The notes beneath the pieces were generated by a model. The model made no database searches, was not told the DNA's origin, and was given only the letters and a program-made list of their open reading frames with translations. Of a stretch of 13,500 nt of DNA, positions 8,701-13,500 are shown piece after piece; positions within the stretch are counted from its first letter, which is position 1; every line of letters starts with the position of its first letter. Made by a program: the position numbers and the translations under genes. Source of the DNA: Bermanella sp034112325 (GTDB lineage: Bacteria; Pseudomonadota; Gammaproteobacteria; Pseudomonadales; Oceanobacteraceae); contig JAWUVO010000012.1 in assembly GCA_034112325.1 (NCBI GenBank), positions 1-13,500 on the forward strand, read 5' to 3'.

Positions 8701-8784
8701 TGCAATTAAACCCAGTAGTACAACTAATATATTTAATACCGTGGCAAATACCGGACGCTTTATACTAATATCAGAAAGATTCAT
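5704..8784 (-). CDS. RND multidrug efflux permease (HAE1 / AcrB type)
   Basis: The 1026-residue inner-membrane pump protein drives drug export with the proton gradient, normally as a trimer joined to a periplasmic adaptor and an outer-membrane channel. The full RND layout is present: TM1 near residues 11-29, a first large periplasmic loop, a TM cluster from about 335 to 550, a second periplasmic loop, and a final TM cluster from about 860 to 1010. Proton-relay residues are present: Asp400-Asp401 in GLVVDDAIVV, Lys919 in GLITKHGILIVEF, and Arg949 in MRLRPILM, matching AcrB Asp407, Asp408, Lys940 and Arg971. His follows that Lys where Asn is common. It starts 8 nt after the adaptor stop. Substrates cannot be read from sequence. 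No channel gene or local repressor is seen. Confidence 0.96.
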   Translation of the reverse strand: MNLSDISIKRPVFATVLNILVVLLGLIAFDRLTVREYPNIDVPVVTVETIYIGANASIMESQVAQILEDSLSGVEGIDYLVSKNSSERSQISVYFKLDRDADSAANDVRDRVGRVRGQLPAGIEEPIVSKVEADAQPIIWLAFSSDRHSALDVTEYADRQVKDPLQTVPGVANVILAGEREYAMRIWLDSNKMAAFNVTAQEIELALRQQNIEVPAGRIESEQREFTVLTQTDINSEQQFEDIIIRKNNNYFVRLKDVARIEQAAKSERVVARFNQRSAVALGVVKQSIANPLSVSDGIQARLPKIRDALPEGMKVEIAYDSSVFIDRSIDSVFTTIFEAIALVVVVIFLFLRNLRATLIPLITIPVSLIGVFSIMLLFGFSINTLTLLALVLAVGLVVDDAIVVLENIYRYIEEGMEPIQAAFKGMREIAFAVIAMTFTLAAVFAPVAFTPGRTGKLFTEFALTLAGAVIVSGFVALTLAPMMASKLLRHEKNPSNFYLKGEEVLNNLTNFYRKLLTAALDKTKIVVAVAMLTFVGLGALYKILPSELAPVEDRGFIIGFSIAPEGSSTDYVDRYSKQIENIYSGIPEKDRYFMITGFPSSTNSISFLKVADWEDRTRSTQDIANSIMGPMFAGVPGTMSFPMLPPSLGQSIISRPIEVVIQTTQGYEQLNTFTQVLMGKIYAAGLFTQPDVDLKLNKPQLDISVDRNKAADLGVAVSELGTTLETMMAGREVTRYKKGTEQYDVILQVEEENRANPEDISQIYVRGNGGSMIPLSNIVTVTESIAPKELNHFNKLKSAIVQAGLAPGVDVETGLAFIENEIQNLSAEMNIPVMIDYSGQTREFKESGAGLIQTFILALLFIYLVLAAQFESFKSPFIIMLSVPPALLGAVIALWLSGGTANVYSQIGLLTLVGLITKHGILIVEFADQLQEQGKQKLEAVIESASMRLRPILMTTAAMVLGAIPLALATGAGAESREQIGWVIVGGMSIGTLLTLFIVPAFYILLAAQHKPEEHKSEDQGVSNL

Positions 8785-8792
8785 GGGTGTGC

Positions 8793-9836
8793 CTACTGAT
8801 TATTTGCTTGTAGCATTTCAGGAAACAGCGGCGTCACTGGAGCACCTGGCTGCAATTTAATTTGACCTGCAATAATGACAACGTCGTCAGCCTTAATACC
8901 AGATACTAACTCTACTTGTGCTTTTCTGCGTTGACCTATTGTTACTGGGACTTGCTCGACTTTTCCGTCAACCACTTTCATAACAAAGTATTGCTGCCCT
9001 TGAGGAATCAAAGCCTGTTCAGGAACCAGAATCGCGTTGTCATTTTGGCTGACTTCTAAAGTGACATTTGCAAATAAACCGGGGCGTAATTCTAACGATG
9101 TGTTTTGTATAATGGCTCGAACCATTAAGCTTCTTGTTTCTTCGTTAAGTGCAGGGGAAATAGCGGTAACCGCACCTTCGTATGTGTTCTCAGGGAAGGC
9201 GGTGGTATTAATTTTAATTTTTTGCCCAAGCTTTACTTTGCTTAGGTAAACTTCAGGTAGGGCAAAATCAAACTTTAATGTTTTCAGTTCTACTAATCTA
9301 ACAAGGTCTTAACCGGCGTTAACATAATCACCAATTCTTATATCGTGTAAACCAATCATACCTTTAAAAGGGGCTTTAATGCTTAGCTTTTCTAGTTGTG
9401 CACTAGAGAACTCAGCTTGAGACTGGTTAATGCTTAAATTAGCGGCGGCAGAATCTAGGTCAGTTTCGCTAACCACACTTTGATTAAATAACTTTTTTAC
9501 ACGTTTAAACTCTGTCTGACTTAATTTAACTCGGGCGTAGGCTTCGTTTAACTGGGCTTTTTGAGTGCTGTTATCCAACTGGAATAATGGGGTGTTTAAT
9601 TCAACTTGAGTTCCGTCGTCAAAGCCAATAGCGGTTATTCGGCCTGGTACTTCAGACGACAGCACAACCGATTGATTAGCTTTTAGGCTACCAATAGATT
9701 GTATCGTATTTTTAAGTGTTTCAGGTTTCACCTTTATCACTTCGGCAGGAAGCCCGCCTTGTGCCACAGATGTGAACGGTAATGAGGCTAACGTTGCAAT
9801 AAGTACAGCACGGTACAGGCTATTTAAGCGTTTCAT
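8793..9836 (-). pseudogene. RND periplasmic adaptor (membrane fusion protein), interrupted by in-frame TAA
   Basis: The two open pieces, 9309-9836 (175 codons) and 9308-8793, lie in the same frame and are separated only by TAA at 9311-9309, so this is a nonsense codon and not a frameshift. Read through, the product would be 347 residues, normal for the family. The first part has a signal peptide (MKRLNSLYRAVLIATLASLP...VAQ), the first lipoyl half (VPGRITAIGFDDGTQVELN), an alpha-hairpin, and the second lipoyl half KAPFKGMIGLHDIRIGDYVNAG, where it stops. The second part continues DLVRLVELKTLKFDFALPEV with the beta-barrel and membrane-proximal domains. The stop replaces one residue in the lipoyl domain; Gln (CAA) would need one C-to-T change. 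A restart at ATG 9125 would lack a signal peptide. AAGGA (about 9847-9843) serves ATG 9836. Confidence 0.88.
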
Positions 9837-9898
9837 GGTTCATCCTTAAGCTTTAATTGCGGCCATAATAGGCCTCAAATATGAAAACTGCATGCATA

Positions 9899-9910
9899 AT
9901 TTTCGAAAAT
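9899..9910. promoter_or_regulatory. Perfect 12-bp palindrome upstream of the efflux genes
   Basis: ATTTTCGAAAAT reads the same on both strands and lies 63 bp before the adaptor start. It could be a repressor site for the efflux operon. No clear -35/-10 pair was found next to it, and AT-rich palindromes of this size can arise by chance. Confidence 0.3.
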
Positions 9911-9982
9911 GATTGTTGCGTATATTGAACAAAAGAAATGGTACGGAGGTTATTGATTAAAATTAAACTATGCACATAATGC

Positions 9983-10014
9983 ATTAGCAGGCTCTAAAGT
10001 GATCGCCTGCTAAT
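9983..10014 (-). terminator. Hairpin after ndh, probable transcript end
   Basis: ATTAGCAGGC (9983-9992) pairs perfectly with GCCTGCTAAT (10005-10014) around a 12-nt loop, 8 bp past the ndh stop. On the minus strand the stem is followed by GCATTATG, with no clear T-run, so termination may be weak. On the plus strand TTTTAT follows but no gene reads into it. Confidence 0.55.
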
Positions 10015-10022
10015 TTTATGGA

Positions 10023-11321
10023 TCAGTGCAGTTTTAAACGTGGACGTATAACTTTATTAATACGACCCGAAAGACTCATTAATATAGTTTTAAAATAGCC
10101 ATGCAATGCAACTTGATGCAGTCGGTAAAGGCTCACATATACGATACGAGCGATTGTTCCCTCAACCATGAAGCTACCGCCGTTTAAGTTACCCATTAAG
10201 CTTCCTACTGTGCTGTAGCGACTTAAGTTTACCAATGAGCCCTTGTCTTTATAAACATAAGGTAAGGGAGTTTGTGAGTCACTTATCCGCACAATGTTTT
10301 TATATACATGAAACGCTTGTTGGTGGGCTGCTTGTGCCCTTGGTGGCACAGGCTTGCCATTTTCTTGAAGCATATAAGAGCAATCGCCAATGGCATAAAT
10401 ATTGTCATCTAGAGTGGTTTGCAAAGTCGTTTTTACCACAATTTGGTTAACTCGGTTGGTCTCTAGGCCGTCGAGTTTTGCCATCCATTCCGGGGCTTTT
10501 ACACCCGCAGCCCAAACCATTAGCTCAGACTGAATAAGCTCGCCGTCTTTGGTCACAAAGCCTTCACGGGTTACTTCTTGAATAAAGGTTTGTGTTTTGA
10601 TATCAATATTTAGCTTATTTAATTCGCGATGTGCGGCCGCAGAAATTCTTTCTGGTAATGCCGGTAGAATGCGCTCGCCAGCCTCAATGATGGTTACTTT
10701 CAGCTGATCTTCTTTTAGTTGGTCTAAACCAAAAGCCGCTAATTTAGAGGCTGTGTTATGCAGTTCAGCAGCCAGTTCAACACCAGTGGCGCCAGCTCCA
10801 ACAATACCAATATTTAATTGATAATTGCCTTTTTCACCGGCTGTATTGTTGGCTTTTAAATAGGTGTTTAATAGTTTTTGGTGAAATTTATCGGCTTGTT
10901 TACGGCTGTCTAAAAACGAGCAGTAATCGCTAGCGCCTTTTGTCCCAAAGTCATTGGTTTGACTGCCTACGGCTAATACCAAGTTGTCATATGAAAGAAT
11001 GCGCTCAGGAAGTACCTCTTCGTTATTGTCATCAAGCATGGCGGCAAGCACAATATTATGTGACGCTCGATTAAGATCACACATGCGCCCAAGATGAAAT
11101 TTGAAGTGGTGGTTATGAGCTTGTGCACGATAACTTAATTCGTCAATTCCACTGTCTAAAGAACCTGTGGCTACTTCATGCAGCAGTGGTTTCCATAAAT
11201 GTGTGTTGTTAGTATCGACTAAATGGATTTGCGCTTTGTTGCGACGACCTAGGGTGTCACCAAGTTTTGTTGCAAGCTCTAAGCCGCCTGCACCGCCACC
11301 TACAATAACGATCTTTTTCAT
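10023..11321 (-). CDS. ndh: Type II NADH dehydrogenase (NADH:quinone oxidoreductase)
   Basis: The 432-residue flavoprotein oxidises NADH and reduces quinone at the inner face of the membrane without pumping protons. It matches E. coli Ndh along its whole length: FAD-binding IVIVGGGAGGLE at residues 4-15, HLWKPLLHEVATGSLD at 41-56, NADH-binding IGIVGAGATGVELAAELHN at 171-189, then ERILPALPERISAAAH, MVWAAGVKAPEW, FAD motif IYAIGDC and VPPRAQAAHQQA. The C-terminus (LHQVALHGYFKTILM...NKVIRPRLKLH) is the amphipathic membrane-anchoring end. ATG 11321 has AGGA ten bases upstream. A perfect TATAAT lies at 11438-11433, but I saw no FNR-like TTGAT-N4-ATCAA site as in E. coli. It is a single-gene unit, with a hairpin after its stop. 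Confidence 0.97.
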   Translation of the reverse strand: MKKIVIVGGGAGGLELATKLGDTLGRRNKAQIHLVDTNNTHLWKPLLHEVATGSLDSGIDELSYRAQAHNHHFKFHLGRMCDLNRASHNIVLAAMLDDNNEEVLPERILSYDNLVLAVGSQTNDFGTKGASDYCSFLDSRKQADKFHQKLLNTYLKANNTAGEKGNYQLNIGIVGAGATGVELAAELHNTASKLAAFGLDQLKEDQLKVTIIEAGERILPALPERISAAAHRELNKLNIDIKTQTFIQEVTREGFVTKDGELIQSELMVWAAGVKAPEWMAKLDGLETNRVNQIVVKTTLQTTLDDNIYAIGDCSYMLQENGKPVPPRAQAAHQQAFHVYKNIVRISDSQTPLPYVYKDKGSLVNLSRYSTVGSLMGNLNGGSFMVEGTIARIVYVSLYRLHQVALHGYFKTILMSLSGRINKVIRPRLKLH

Positions 11322-11432
11322 GGGTAAGGAGTCCTAAAATATTTTCTAGAATTACCCTTCAGCCACCTAAGTGGTAAAAAGACCAATTTTAGAGATATCT
11401 TATGTTACGAATGCATGCCCGTAATTGTGAGC

Positions 11433-11438
11433 ATTATA
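11433..11438 (-). promoter_or_regulatory. ndh: Probable ndh -10 element
   Basis: Read on the minus strand this is TATAAT, a perfect -10 match, in an AT-rich stretch about 112 bp upstream of the ndh ATG. No good -35 stands 16-18 bp away, so the call rests on the -10 alone. Confidence 0.4.
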
Positions 11439-11491
11439 TATAAAAGTATCAATATAACAGTCAGCAGATGTACTGAGTGGATTAAAAGCGT

Positions 11492-11851
11492 CTATTTAAC
11501 TAATTCAAATACGATAATGACAGCAATAAAAATACCTAAACCCCTTACCCAAGCATTAACATTACGGTCTTCTAAGGGGGCTGGATGGTCAGACTGAACC
11601 ATTTTTATCAATAGCTCGAAATCGGTTTGGTCTGTTAGGCCAATACAATATCTGTCTTCTGTCAGTAAAATTTTAATTAGGTGCTTGTCTTTATCAATAG
11701 ATTGAAGCTGCACATCGATAATTTCGTTAGAGCCAATTCTAAACTCGTTACGCGGACTAAACGGCAGCCGATGACTCAAAAAACTAATACCATCTTGCTG
11801 TTTAACTTTCCAATTGCCACTGCCTAGGTGTCCAGAGTCAATGCGGATCAT
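11492..11851 (-). CDS. Unrecognised C-terminally anchored small protein
   Basis: From ATG 11851 the protein has 119 residues. GGAG lies seven bases upstream of this ATG; an in-frame TTG at 11881 has no ribosome site and would overlap the previous gene. The body (about 1-90) has an alternating beta-rich pattern with many charged residues (IIDVQLQSIDKDKHLIKILL) and no signal peptide. The last 20 residues, WVRGLGIFIAVIIVFELVK, form a single hydrophobic segment, so it is probably tail-anchored in the inner membrane with the body in the cytoplasm. It begins 13 nt after the stop of the two-helix membrane protein and is third in the operon. I do not recognise the family. Confidence 0.8.
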   Translation of the reverse strand: MIRIDSGHLGSGNWKVKQQDGISFLSHRLPFSPRNEFRIGSNEIIDVQLQSIDKDKHLIKILLTEDRYCIGLTDQTDFELLIKMVQSDHPAPLEDRNVNAWVRGLGIFIAVIIVFELVK

Positions 11852-11864
11852 GAAATTACTCCAG

Positions 11865-12071
11865 TCATGAGGCCACCCCAATTAAAGCGAGGGTGCAGAT
11901 TATAAAAAACAGTATAGAAGGGTAAAGTAATAGGGCCTGAATCGATTTATCTTTTTTCTTGTAAGCTAGGTGATATTTAAGCCAAGGCTCATTCGCAAAT
12001 GGCCCTACACCTAGAATTATCATAAAGTTTATGCCGCACAAGACTAATACAACGCATGCAAATGCAATCAT
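11865..12071 (-). CDS. Small two-helix membrane protein, unrecognised
   Basis: The 68-residue product has two hydrophobic segments, about residues 2-22 (IAFACVVLVLCGINFMIILG) and 46-66 (LLLYPSILFFIICTLALIGV). The loop between them carries LKYHLAYKKKDKS, whose positive charge places it in the cytoplasm, so both ends should face the periplasm. AAGGAA, four bases before ATG 12071, overlaps the stop of the upstream gene, which points to coupled translation. It is the middle gene of three. No family is recognised; proteins of this size often act as accessory subunits of membrane complexes, but nothing here shows which. Confidence 0.8.
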   Translation of the reverse strand: MIAFACVVLVLCGINFMIILGVGPFANEPWLKYHLAYKKKDKSIQALLLYPSILFFIICTLALIGVAS

Positions 12072-12079
12072 GTGGTTCC

Positions 12080-12514
12080 TTAGCGAATATTGGTTGGAAT
12101 GCTAATGTTAACCTCGGCCCCCACAACTTTGTCATCTTTATCGGTATGAACCAAGCCATTAAAGCGAGTGCCTAGGCTAGGTGTATCTTTGATAAATAAG
12201 TTTGGCAACAGCGGATCGTTAGAGTTAGCAGCTTTAGAGCCGCTAATAGTCTCTTGCTGCACAGATTGAAAGCTAAGGTCAATTTCAGTGGTTGGCAGCA
12301 GTGCTTGAAGTTTAGCGTCTAACTGTTGCTGGTCCCTTTTAGTTTCTTCTGAGGCATCAGAGGAGCTAAAAAATGAGGATGCACTTTGGAATAGACTCGA
12401 AGTATTAGCATACCAATCTTCGATACAAATTTGGGTTTTTACATCACTTTGAAAAGTAAAATAGCTACCAGTTGCGATGATGCCTACAAGCATCAATGAT
12501 ATAAACGTTTTCAA
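12080..12514 (-). CDS. Unrecognised exported or membrane-anchored protein, TTG start
   Basis: The 144-residue product has an N-terminal signal peptide or anchor (MKTFISLMLVGIIATGSYFTF) followed by a polar domain rich in Ser, Asp and Gln, including ASSFFSSSDASEETKRDQQQ. It ends VVGAEVNISIPTNIR. A single Cys lies at about residue 30 (QICIED), not in lipobox position. The likely start is TTG 12514 with a weak GAG upstream; an in-frame ATG seven codons further has no ribosome site and would shorten the signal. It is first in a three-gene operon behind a good promoter at 12553-12581. No family is recognised. A periplasmic or inner-membrane location is inferred from the N-terminus. Confidence 0.75.
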   Translation of the reverse strand: MKTFISLMLVGIIATGSYFTFQSDVKTQICIEDWYANTSSLFQSASSFFSSSDASEETKRDQQQLDAKLQALLPTTEIDLSFQSVQQETISGSKAANSNDPLLPNLFIKDTPSLGTRFNGLVHTDKDDKVVGAEVNISIPTNIR

Positions 12515-12552
12515 TAAAAACTCGACTAGGTGAAATTGGTGTAATTTTGATC

Positions 12553-12581
12553 ATTATGAGTTTTGAGCGCCGCGGATTCAA
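12553..12581 (-). promoter_or_regulatory. Sigma-70 promoter of the three-gene operon
   Basis: On the minus strand, TTGAAT (12581-12576) and CATAAT (12558-12553) are separated by exactly 17 bp, matching TTGACA at four and TATAAT at five positions. It lies 39 bp upstream of the TTG start at 12514. Confidence 0.7.
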
Positions 12582-12588
12582 CTTAAAT

Positions 12589-12605
12589 TTGTAAGTGACT
12601 TACAA
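12589..12605. promoter_or_regulatory. 17-bp operator-like palindrome
   Basis: TTGTAAGT-G-ACTTACAA is a perfect 8-bp inverted repeat around one central base, sitting seven bases upstream of the -35 of the promoter at 12553-12581. The position, about -50 from the expected start, fits an activator site or an upstream repressor site. The binding protein is not identifiable from the site alone. Confidence 0.65.
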
Positions 12606-12700
12606 GTTACTGCAAAATTAAGTCAAAACCCCCGTTATTCATAATGCCATTCACCCCTTAGGACAACCGAATTTGAATATTGTTCAATTTTCTCTGCACG

Positions 12701-12904
12701 CTAGTCCATGGCAGGCCCTTGTTTTATACCTAGAGCGGCTAAAATCTTAGCTAGAGGGCAAAATCCAGTAAAAGCTGTTTGAAAAAGATTTATGCCCACA
12801 AAAGCCGTCAGGCCTAACCAGTAAACATGATGCAGCTGGCTTAAAGTGATGCTAATTATTATCAAAGTACCCGCGATGGCAAAGACCAGTTGTTGAATAT
12901 TCAT
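12701..12904 (-). CDS. DUF2892 (YgaP-type transmembrane domain) protein
   Basis: The 67-residue protein has two hydrophobic segments, roughly residues 4-20 and 27-45, and the family signature at its end: GINLFQTAFTGFCPLAKILAALGIK. In E. coli this domain is fused to a rhodanese in YgaP and forms a dimeric membrane part of a sulfurtransferase; here it stands alone without a rhodanese, as in many marine gammaproteobacteria. ATG 12904 is chosen because GAGAGG lies five to six bases upstream; an in-frame GTG at 12910 overlaps that site. The palindrome CTAATATTAG (12915-12924) just upstream could be a control site. Its own role is unknown. Confidence 0.88.
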   Translation of the reverse strand: MNIQQLVFAIAGTLIIISITLSQLHHVYWLGLTAFVGINLFQTAFTGFCPLAKILAALGIKQGPAMD

Positions 12905-13002
12905 AAACACCTCTCTAATATTAGTAAGCTCTTAATTTAGCCTTTTCTAATATATGTGTCCAGATCAATTTGGAATCTTATGCAAAAATAGAAAGCCCTA
13001 GC

Positions 13003-13107
13003 CTCGTCCATTAGCTTTAAACACGCTATACTCGCGGGTTTGTGACTCCAAATGCCCCACAAATTATTGAAATTTTAATAATGGGCATAACCCGCTAATG
13101 GACAGAG
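13003..13107 (+). promoter_or_regulatory. alaS: Nested inverted repeats forming a long hairpin over the alaS start region
   Basis: An uninterrupted right arm, 13077-13103, pairs with four blocks on the left: ATTATT (13063-13068) with AATAAT (13077-13082), ATGCCC (13052-13057) with GGGCAT (13083-13088), GCGGGTT (13034-13040) with AACCCGC (13089-13095), and GTCCATTA (13006-13013) with TAATGGAC (13096-13103). CTC/GAG can add three pairs to 13107, one base before the ATG. The loop is 8 nt. In RNA it would hide the GGAC/GAG ribosome region of alaS. A TATACT -10-like element at 13027-13032 lies inside, so the transcription start decides how much of the structure is made. Confidence 0.7.
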
Positions 13108-13108
13108 T

Positions 13109-13500
13109 ATGAAAACGGCAGAAATTAGACAGGCATTTTTAGATTTTTTTGCGGCTAAACAGCACGCAATTGTAGACAGCAGTTCTTTGATTCCGGGTAA
13201 TGATCCTACCTTAATGTTCACTAACGCCGGAATGAACCAATTTAAAGATGTATTTTTAGGTCAGGACAAACGCAATTACACCCGCGCAACCAGCAGTCAG
13301 CGTTGCGTGCGTGCCGGTGGTAAGCATAACGATTTAGAAAACGTAGGGTATACCGCTCGCCACCACACCTTTTTTGAAATGCTGGGTAACTTCAGCTTCG
13401 GTGACTACTTTAAAGAAGAAACCATTAAATTCGCATGGGAGTTTTTAACCAGCGAAACAGGCTTGAACCTGCCTAAAGAAAAATTATTGGTAACGGTTTA
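13109..13500 (+). CDS. alaS: Alanyl-tRNA synthetase, N-terminal part (cut by window edge)
   Basis: The first 130 codons of a class II synthetase that charges tRNA-Ala; the full enzyme is about 870 residues. The frame begins MKTAEIRQAFLDFFAAKQHA and shows class II motif 1 (SSSLIPGNDPTLMFTNAGMN) and the region around motif 2 (RATSSQRCVRAGGKHNDLEN, then the ARHHTFFEMLGNFSFGDYFK segment), all typical of AlaS. The ATG at 13109 is the only start fitting the family N-terminus. The ribosome site is GGACAGAG, inside the long hairpin. In E. coli alaS directly follows recX; here about 7.5 kb lies between. The gene is intact as far as it is visible. Confidence 0.97.
   Translation, partial: MKTAEIRQAFLDFFAAKQHAIVDSSSLIPGNDPTLMFTNAGMNQFKDVFLGQDKRNYTRATSSQRCVRAGGKHNDLENVGYTARHHTFFEMLGNFSFGDYFKEETIKFAWEFLTSETGLNLPKEKLLVTV

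Noticed and set aside
8793..9125. Independent gene starting at ATG 9125
   Set aside because: It begins inside the beta-barrel part of the adaptor, has no signal peptide, and is in frame with the first half; it is the 3' part of the broken adaptor.
11423..11432. AATTGTGAGC, like half of a lac operator, upstream of ndh
   Set aside because: There is no matching second half, so it is most likely a chance match.
12671..12695. Small inverted repeat TTGAA-N5-TTCAA after the DUF2892 gene as a terminator
   Set aside because: The stem is five weak pairs with no strong T-run on the minus strand; this is not enough to call.
13098..13112. Four-codon mini-frame ATG GAC AGA GTA TGA overlapping the alaS start
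   Set aside because: It lacks its own ribosome site and could arise by chance; the hairpin explains this stretch better.

Overview
The window comes from a gammaproteobacterial chromosome, most likely a low-GC marine member of the Alteromonadales. The evidence is the Ndh, RecA, RecX, AlaS, DUF3010 and DUF2892 sequences, a canonical CTG-N10-CAG LexA box at recA, and the AT-rich composition. The genus is inference; I cannot run a search.

Layout. From 1 to 2372 a minus-strand, tightly packed cluster encodes a small J-domain protein followed by three proteins I do not recognise; the last runs off the left edge. From 2373 to 2935 is a gene-free divergent region. On the plus strand follow a DUF3010 protein (2936-3379), a large perfect hairpin (3432-3471), the SOS-controlled recA (3713-4840) with its terminator, and recX (5092-5592). 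A hairpin at 5634-5677 separates recX from a long minus-strand block: an RND efflux permease (5704-8784), its periplasmic adaptor broken by an in-frame TAA (8793-9836), the type II NADH dehydrogenase ndh (10023-11321), a three-gene set of small membrane or exported proteins (11492-12514), and a DUF2892 membrane protein (12701-12904). The start of alaS (13109 onward) closes the window on the plus strand.

How the genes relate. recA, recX and alaS are neighbours in E. coli and many gammaproteobacteria. Here about 7.5 kb of minus-strand genes lies between recX and alaS. The efflux pair would form the inner-membrane and periplasmic parts of a tripartite pump, but no outer-membrane channel is present and the adaptor has a nonsense codon. 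Ndh feeds electrons from NADH to quinone. The three small genes downstream of a palindrome-flanked promoter look like one envelope-related operon of unknown role.

Most worth a second look are: the nested inverted repeats that bury the alaS ribosome-binding region (13003-13107); the nonsense codon in the efflux adaptor; the J-domain cluster with non-ATG starts; the 17-bp operator-like palindrome at 12589-12605; and the perfect 17-bp hairpin upstream of recA. I found no RNA genes, CRISPR arrays, complete insertion sequences or prophage genes.
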